This document shows, piece after piece, positions 6,119-11,042 of a stretch of 11,042 bases of DNA. Origin of the DNA: a bacterium (GTDB taxonomy: Bacteria; Bacteroidota; Bacteroidia; Bacteroidales; Bacteroidaceae); the NCBI GenBank assembly GCA_004562975.1, contig SFQP01000060.1, forward strand, positions 1 through 11,042, given 5' to 3'. The position numbers and the translations under genes were made by a program. Position 1 is the first letter of the stretch. The number at the start of each line of letters is the position of its first letter. The notes below the pieces were generated by a model, which had not been told where the DNA came from, made no database searches, and saw only the letters and a program-made list of their open reading frames with translations.

Positions 6119-6610
6119 ATGGCACATCAGGAAACAGACGACGCGGAACTCCGCCAACAAAACGAAGCACTGAATAATGATACGCCCACCCCTTCACCTG
6201 AGGCCGAAGAAGCCGGCGAAACTGGGGATGGGCGGAAAAACGCCCTTCAGGCATTGCGCGAAATCACTTCAGAAGACGATGAACGGGTGGATACCCACTC
6301 CAAGGTGACCCTTTCCTCCATCCTCGGCGGTGACATGCTGGGTGGACATTGGTTCCGCCAGCAGTTTTGGTTCATTGTGATGGTGGTGGGCATGATAATC
6401 GTTTACGTCAGCAACCGATACTCGTGCCAGCAGGAAATGATCGAGACCAAGGTGCTCAGCGACACACTGCTCGACCGACGCTATAAGGCACTCACTCGCT
6501 CCAGCCAACTGAAAGAAAAGATGCGCCGCAGCTATATTGAAGAAACATTGGTCGACACCAACCTGCAGACCTCCAATACCCCTTTGTTTTATCTAAAGGT
6601 AGATGAATGA
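6119..6610 (+). CDS. ftsL: FtsL-like cell division protein (Bacteroidetes type)
   Basis: A 163-residue single-pass membrane protein in the slot always held by ftsL, between rsmH and ftsI. The acidic, disordered N-terminus (residues 1-60) is cytoplasmic. One helix spans about 82-98 (QFWFIVMVVGMIIVYVSN). A charged periplasmic segment follows (about 103-145, QQEMIETKVLSDTLLDRRYKAL) that is suited to a coiled coil. Sequence identity with proteobacterial FtsL is negligible, as usual; the call rests on topology, size and position, and it fits the short FtsL-like proteins of Bacteroidetes. In the divisome it would pair with an FtsB-like partner and activate FtsW-FtsI. The stop overlaps the start of a 32-codon micro-ORF (ATGA), and ftsI starts 97 bases later. 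Confidence 0.85.
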   Translation: MAHQETDDAELRQQNEALNNDTPTPSPEAEEAGETGDGRKNALQALREITSEDDERVDTHSKVTLSSILGGDMLGGHWFRQQFWFIVMVVGMIIVYVSNRYSCQQEMIETKVLSDTLLDRRYKALTRSSQLKEKMRRSYIEETLVDTNLQTSNTPLFYLKVDE

Positions 6611-6705
6611 CCATCCAGCCTGCCAGCCCTGAGGTCGCGCAGCCACAGCGCAACAAAATGTGGGGAAGGCTTCTCGGGGCAGGCAAACGCTTAAACAGAA
6701 ACTGA
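6607..6705 (+). CDS. Possible 32-residue micro-ORF between ftsL and ftsI
   Basis: ATG at 6607 overlaps the ftsL stop as ATGA, and the TGA at 6703-6705 ends two bases before the ftsI ATG at 6708. The peptide begins MTIQPASPEVAQPQRNK and ends in a basic stretch (WGRLLGAGKRLNRN). Both junctions have the spacing expected for translational coupling, so ribosomes finishing ftsL could be carried to the ftsI start. No homology is recognised and the peptide may have no function of its own. The alternative is chance, since the frame is only 33 codons. Confidence 0.3.
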   Translation: MTIQPASPEVAQPQRNKMWGRLLGAGKRLNRN

Positions 6706-6707
6706 GC

Positions 6708-9171
6708 ATGAATTTTCCAGCAAAACAAGTGACCAAACGATACGCCTTCGTGGCCTCGATCCTGGTGCTCGCCGGCCTGGCCGTTCTCGGCAAGGCCTTC
6801 TACACCATGACCGTGAAGAAGGATTTCTGGATGGCGGTGAGCGACCGCTTTGTCAAGGAAAACGACATCGTGTCGCCCACACGCGGCAATATCCTGGCCG
6901 ACAACGGGGAAGTGTTGGCCTCTTCCCTGCCCGAATACAAAATCTACATGGATTATATGTCATGGGAGAAGGACAGCGTCCGCCGCGCCAAGGAGCAGCA
7001 CAAGCGCGACAGCATCCTCCTGGCCGATGCCAGTGCCATCAGCGGCGGCATGCACCGCATCTTTCCCGACATCGATTCGGCACAGTTCAGGGAACACCTG
7101 CTGAAAGGACGCGAAAAGAAAAGCCACCACTGGCAGCTCTACAACAAACGCATCACCTATATCCAGTACCGGCAATGTAAAACGCTGCCCATTTTCAACA
7201 AGTCGGCCAACACGGGAGGATTTCACACCGAGGAATTCAAAACACGCAAGAACCCCTATGGCCGGCTGGCCATACGCACCATCGGCGACCTGTATAAAGG
7301 GAAAGACTCTGCCCGTACAGGACTGGAACTCAGTTTCGACTCCGTGCTGCGCGGCAAGCCGGGCATTGCTCACCGCCAAAAGGTGCTGAGCCGTTACCTG
7401 ACCATCATCGACAAACCCGCCGAGGACGGTTACGACATCATGACAACCCTCAATGTCGGTATGCAGGACATCTGTGAAAAGGCACTATCGGACAAGCTCA
7501 AAGAGATAGAGGCCGAATCCGGCGTTTGCATATTGATGGAAGTCAGCACCGGCGACATCAAGGCCATGACCAGCCTGCAGCGCATGAGCGACGGCTCCTA
7601 CCAGGAAGTCAACGCCGATGCCGTGAAGAACCTCTACGAACCCGGCTCCGTGTTCAAGCCCATGTCCTTCCTCGTCGGTATGGACGACGGCTTTATCAAG
7701 ATGACCGATGTGGTGGACGTTGGCTGCGGCATCAAGGAAATGTATGGTCGGAAAATGCGCGATGCCAACTGGCGTTCGGGCGGCAGCGGCGTGGTGACAG
7801 TGCCTCAAATCCTGCAAAAGTCGCTCAATGTGGGCGTCAGCACCCTGATTGACCGCTACTACCATAAAGACCCGCGCAAATTTGTCGAAGGCATTTACCG
7901 CATTGGGGTGGCCGAAGATCTCAAAATCCCCATTCCCGGTTATGCCAAGCCTCGCATCCGTATGCCCAAGGAGGACGGCTCCAACTGGTCCAAGACCGCG
8001 CTGCCCTGGATGAGCATCGGCTATGAAACGCAGATACCGCCCATCACCACCGTAACCTTCTACAACGGCATAGCCAACAACGGAAAACTGGTAAGGCCGC
8101 GACTGGTGAAAGCAGTTCTCAAGGGTGGAGAAGTGGTGAAGGAGTTCCCCGTGGTGGTGCTGCGAGAGCAGATGGCCAAGCCTGAAGCGGTGAAGAACAT
8201 CCAGGACTGCCTCGAGTCGGTGGTCAGTGTGGGATTGGGCAAGAAAGCCGGTTCCAAATATTTCCATACCTCCGGCAAGACCGGAACGGCACAAATATGG
8301 ACCAAGAACGGCTTCTGCTCGCAGTATCTCGTCTCCTTTGCCGGCTACTTCCCCTCCGAAGAACCCCTCTACTCCTGCATCGTCTGCATCAAGAAGGGTG
8401 CGCCCGCCTCGGGCGGCGGTATGTGCGCCCCGCGCCCCGGTGTTCCGGCGGGTGGCCGAAACCGTCATGGCACAGCGCAAGACGAGCGACTACGGCTCGG
8501 CACGCGACACGGTGAACAGCCCCATGCCTATGGTGTGTGCCGGAAGCCTGAATGCCGCAGCCACCGTGGCCGAACAGTTGGACATACCCACCGAAGGCAA
8601 TGTGCAGCCCGATGCTTCCACCATCACTTGGGGGCGGTGTGAGACATCCTCGGCAGGATTGAAATTCCAGCCCAATGAGGACGATCATGCCAAGGTGGTT
8701 CCCGATGTGATAGGCTACGGCCTCCGCGACGCACTCTTCAAACTCGAAAAGGCAGGGCTGAAGGTGAAAACCATTGGCTTGGGACGCGTCAGCCGGCAAA
8801 GTCTGCCGCCCGGAAAAGCCCTTGAGCCGGGGCAGGAAATCGAACTCGTCTTGGGAAATCCCGAAGTCGTGCCCAAGGCGGAACGACCGGACAGCGTGAA
8901 GGCCGACACCACGAAGGCCGAAAAGCCCAGACAAGAACCGGAGGACTCCGAACTGACACCGACACTCCACGAGGAGAAAAAACTCAAGCAGCAGGAGCAG
9001 GCGCAGCAGGCAGAAAAAAAACAACCGGCTGCGCCCAAGCAAAAGGCAAAGAAGGATGCGCAGGTGACAACCAAGCCTGAAACCCAAAAGAAAAAGGAAC
9101 AGGAAAAGAAAAGTTCCAAAAAGTCAGCCCACAACCAGGCCAATCTGACCCAAAAACGGCGAACGGCATAG
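6708..9171 (+). CDS. ftsI: Penicillin-binding protein FtsI (PBP3 type) with PASTA domain, frameshifted
   Basis: The septal peptidoglycan transpeptidase. Numbered from the ATG at 6708 (an upstream ATG at 6660 adds 16 unconserved residues): membrane helix about 12-32, dimerisation-domain start SPTRGNILADNGEVLASS (56-73), transpeptidase motifs S314VFK317, S372LN374 and K524TG526. The frame breaks after ASGGGM (residue 572): as written, the protein runs out of frame and stops at 8642 (644 residues). The true frame resumes at PVFRRVAETVMAQ and runs to 9171. The cause is GCGCCCC duplicated in tandem at 8425-8438; removing one copy restores ASGGGMCAPVFRRVAE, the expected end of the domain. The restored product is 818 residues, with one PASTA domain (about 660-716) and a Lys/Gln/Glu-rich tail of about 100 residues. 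Because ftsI is essential, an assembly error, a very recent mutation or frameshift tolerance must be considered. Confidence 0.9.
8425..8438 (+). repeat. Seven-bp tandem duplication (GCGCCCC twice) breaking ftsI
   Basis: Two adjacent copies of GCGCCCC, 8425-8431 and 8432-8438. Seven is one more than a multiple of three, so the duplication shifts the frame by one, exactly the shift between the two halves of ftsI. Deleting either copy gives ATG TGC GCC CCG GTG TTC, which joins the two conserved halves without gap or extra residue. Confidence 0.85.
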
Positions 9172-9229
9172 GCCGGATGGCCTTGGGACGGACTGATACC
9201 GATATTCAGAAAACCAATTCACTACGACA

Positions 9230-10684
9230 ATGAGATTGTCAGATATTCTAAGGAAAATCAGCGTGACGGAGTCGCTCGGCGACATGCAGCGCGAAATATC
9301 AGGCGTGAACATGGATTCGCGCCAAGTGGAACACGGCGACCTTTTCGTGGCCGTGAAAGGAACACAAACCGACGGGCACGCCTACATCGCCAAGGCCATT
9401 GCCCAAGGAGCCAAGGCCATACTCCAGTCCGAACCCCTTCCCGACGACCCTGTGCCGGGCGTTACCTACGTCCGTGTGGCCGACACGGAAGACGCTGTAG
9501 GCAAAGCGGCTACCCAGTTCTACAATGACCCGACGGGAAGGTTGAAACTCGTTGGCGTGACCGGTACCAACGGAAAGACGACCATCGCCACCGTGCTCTA
9601 CAATATGTTCCGCTCGATGGGCTACAAGTGCGGCCTGTGCTCCACCGTCTGCAATTTCATCGACGGACGCGCCATCGAGGCCGACCACACCACGCCCGAC
9701 CCCATCACGCTGAACAAGCTCTTGGCCCAGATGGCCGATGAAGGCTGCGAATACGCTTTCATGGAATGCTCCTCGCACGCCATCCATCAGAAGCGCATCG
9801 GCGGTCTCCGCTTCGTGGGCGGCATCTTCACCAACCTGACGCGCGACCACCTGGACTACCACAAGACTTTCGACAACTACCGCGATGCCAAGAAGGCTTT
9901 CTTCGATATGTTGCCCCGTGGCGCATTCGCCATCACCAATGCCGACGACCGCAACGGCATGGTCATGGTGCAGAACACACAGGCCACCGTCCGCACCTAC
10001 TCCACCCGCACGGCAGCCGACTACAAAGGGCGCATACTGGAGGAGAGCATCGAAGGAATGCTGCTTGACATCGACGGACGCGAGGTGAGCGTGCGCTTTG
10101 TGGGTCGCTTCAACGTGTCGAATCTGCTGGCGGTGTACGGAGCCGCCCAGATGCTCGGCCAGAAGCCCGAGGACGTGTTGCGCGTGCTCTCTTCGCTCCA
10201 TCCCGTCAATGGCCGCTTCGAGGCCATCCGCTCGCCCAAGGGATTCAGTGCCGTGGTCGATTACGCCCATACCCCCGACGCGCTCGAGAACGTGCTCGTG
10301 GCCATCAATGAGATAGTGAAGGGCAAAGGCAAGGTCATCACCGTGTGCGGAGCCGGCGGCAACCGCGACAAGGGCAAGCGACCCCTCATGGCACAGGAGG
10401 CGGCCAAGCGTTCCGACCGCGTCATCATCACCAGCGACAACCCCCGCTTTGAGGAACCCCAGGACATCATCAACGATATGCTGGCCGGGCTTGACGAGGA
10501 GCAGATGCGCAAGACCATCAGCATCTGCGACCGCCGCGAAGCCATCCGCACGGCAGCCATGATGGCCGAACCGGGCGATGTCATCCTTGTGGCCGGCAAG
10601 GGACATGAGCCATATCAGGACGTGAAAGGCGTGAAGCACCACTTCGACGACCATGAGGAAATCAAGAAAGCCTTTGGCTTGTAA
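9230..10684 (+). CDS. murE: UDP-N-acetylmuramoyl-L-alanyl-D-glutamate--2,6-diaminopimelate ligase MurE
   Basis: A 484-residue cytoplasmic ATP-dependent ligase adding the third residue of the peptidoglycan stem peptide. Domain 1 (about 1-100) carries [20 protein letters not shown] for UDP-MurNAc binding. The central ATPase domain has the P-loop [10 protein letters not shown] (109-118), TTPDP (154-158), MECSSHAI (178-185), [14 protein letters not shown] (201-214) and the candidate carbamylated Lys221 in YRDAKKAFF. The C-terminal domain has DYAHTPD (344-350), [12 protein letters not shown] (374-385) and DNPR (403-406), the motif that selects meso-diaminopimelate over lysine. Length is typical. 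It starts 58 bases after the true ftsI stop and ends 27 bases before mraY, consistent with one operon. No promoter is evident in the gap. Confidence 0.97.
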   Translation: MRLSDILRKISVTESLGDMQREISGVNMDSRQVEHGDLFVAVKGTQTDGHAYIAKAIAQGAKAILQSEPLPDDPVPGVTYVRVADTEDAVGKAATQFYNDPTGRLKLVGVTGTNGKTTIATVLYNMFRSMGYKCGLCSTVCNFIDGRAIEADHTTPDPITLNKLLAQMADEGCEYAFMECSSHAIHQKRIGGLRFVGGIFTNLTRDHLDYHKTFDNYRDAKKAFFDMLPRGAFAITNADDRNGMVMVQNTQATVRTYSTRTAADYKGRILEESIEGMLLDIDGREVSVRFVGRFNVSNLLAVYGAAQMLGQKPEDVLRVLSSLHPVNGRFEAIRSPKGFSAVVDYAHTPDALENVLVAINEIVKGKGKVITVCGAGGNRDKGKRPLMAQEAAKRSDRVIITSDNPRFEEPQDIINDMLAGLDEEQMRKTISICDRREAIRTAAMMAEPGDVILVAGKGHEPYQDVKGVKHHFDDHEEIKKAFGL

Positions 10685-10711
10685 GCAAACCCTTCATCAA
10701 CACCGACTATT

Positions 10712-11042
10712 ATGCTTTACTACCTGTTTCGTTTCCTGGAGCAGTTCGGCGTGCCCGGTTCGGCCATGTGGTCGTTCATATCCTTCCGCTCCCTGCTGGC
10801 CCTCATCTTCGCGTTGGTCATCTCCGCGTGGTTCGGCGAGTATTTCATCAAATGGATGAAGCGTCACGACATCAGCGAAACGCAGCGCGATGCCAAGATT
10901 GACCCCTTCGGTGTGCAGAAACTCCATGTGCCCTCCATGGGCGGTATCATCATCATCGTGGCCATCCTGGTCCCCTGCCTGTTGCTGGGGCGTTTGCGCA
11001 ACATCTACATGATTTTGATGCTTGTCACCACCCTGTGGCTCG
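10712..11042 (+). CDS. mraY: Phospho-N-acetylmuramoyl-pentapeptide transferase MraY, N-terminal part
   Basis: The first 110 codons; the gene runs off the right edge. MraY is an integral membrane enzyme that transfers phospho-MurNAc-pentapeptide to undecaprenyl phosphate, making lipid I. The start MLYYLFRFLEQFGVPGSAM, then ISFRSLLALIFALVISAWFGEYFI (first membrane helix), a polar loop RHDISETQRDAKIDP, the conserved SMGGIIII block (about 76-83) and a second helix match Bacteroidetes MraY. The sequence before MGG is KLHVPS, where most homologues read K-x-G-T-P-T; the proline and MGG are kept. It lies 27 bases after murE, as expected in this cluster. Confidence 0.95.
   Translation, partial: MLYYLFRFLEQFGVPGSAMWSFISFRSLLALIFALVISAWFGEYFIKWMKRHDISETQRDAKIDPFGVQKLHVPSMGGIIIIVAILVPCLLLGRLRNIYMILMLVTTLWL

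Noticed and set aside
6660..6707. Upstream ATG at 6660 as the ftsI start
   Set aside because: The added 16 residues are not typical of the family; 6708 gives the usual short cytoplasmic N-terminus and sits two bases after the micro-ORF stop. It cannot be fully excluded.
8425..8438. Programmed ribosomal frameshifting as the main explanation for the ftsI break
   Set aside because: There is no slippery heptamer of the usual X XXY YYZ type with a downstream pseudoknot, whereas an exact 7-bp tandem duplication accounts for the shift fully.
7485..8480. A 331-codon open frame antisense to ftsI
   Set aside because: Shadow of the transpeptidase domain; no domain or start context supports it.
9299..10654. 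A 451-codon open frame antisense to murE
   Set aside because: The opposite strand encodes an unmistakable MurE with all motifs; the antisense translation is His/Val/Gly-rich with no recognisable family.

Overview
The window looks like chromosomal DNA from a Bacteroidetes species, most likely a relatively GC-rich Prevotellaceae member (inference). The clues are Bacteroidetes-type -7 boxes (TAnnTTTG) upstream of several genes, no recognisable Shine-Dalgarno sequences before the starts, and the gene order mraZ-rsmH-ftsL-ftsI-murE-mraY. FtsI carries a C-terminal PASTA domain, the short FtsL is of the Bacteroidetes type, and MurE has the DNPR motif of meso-diaminopimelate-adding enzymes.

Left half (1-4012), all on the minus strand. 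Read in transcription order: a DASS/SLC13-type permease with two RCK_C (TrkA-C) domains (4012-2174); a GC-rich stretch able to form many helices and preceded by a good promoter (about 1990-1679); a small secreted RlpA-like double-psi beta-barrel protein (1664-1125); a nested inverted repeat ending in six T (1067-969); a TauE/SafE (TSUP) permease (923-159); and the start of a DUF1634-type membrane protein cut by the window edge (129-1).

Middle (4013-4648). This 636-base gap holds a roughly 200-base imperfect palindrome with 24-base terminal inverted repeats (MITE-like). It sits directly against the permease start codon. Beyond it are a minus-strand promoter candidate for the permease, AT-rich DNA with a ten-C tract and a 10-bp hairpin, then a two-copy GTGGGGA repeat with 10-base period (a candidate MraZ operator) and a -7 box for the division cluster.

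Right half (4649-11042), plus strand. This is the dcw (division and cell wall) cluster. MraZ is the transcriptional regulator of the cluster, RsmH methylates 16S rRNA, FtsL and FtsI form part of the septal peptidoglycan synthase, and MurE and MraY make the lipid-linked precursor. The genes are closely spaced and probably form one operon from the promoter just before mraZ.

The most notable observations are a 7-bp tandem duplication (GCGCCCC twice, 8425-8438) that breaks the reading frame of ftsI, the palindromic element jammed against the permease start, the highly structured candidate leader of the RlpA gene, an apparent in-frame loss of about 25 residues in the TSUP permease, and a Glu-to-Ser change at a conserved RlpA position. 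I see no tRNA, rRNA, CRISPR array or transposase gene. No wholly new system is evident; the novelty is in non-coding structures and small lesions.
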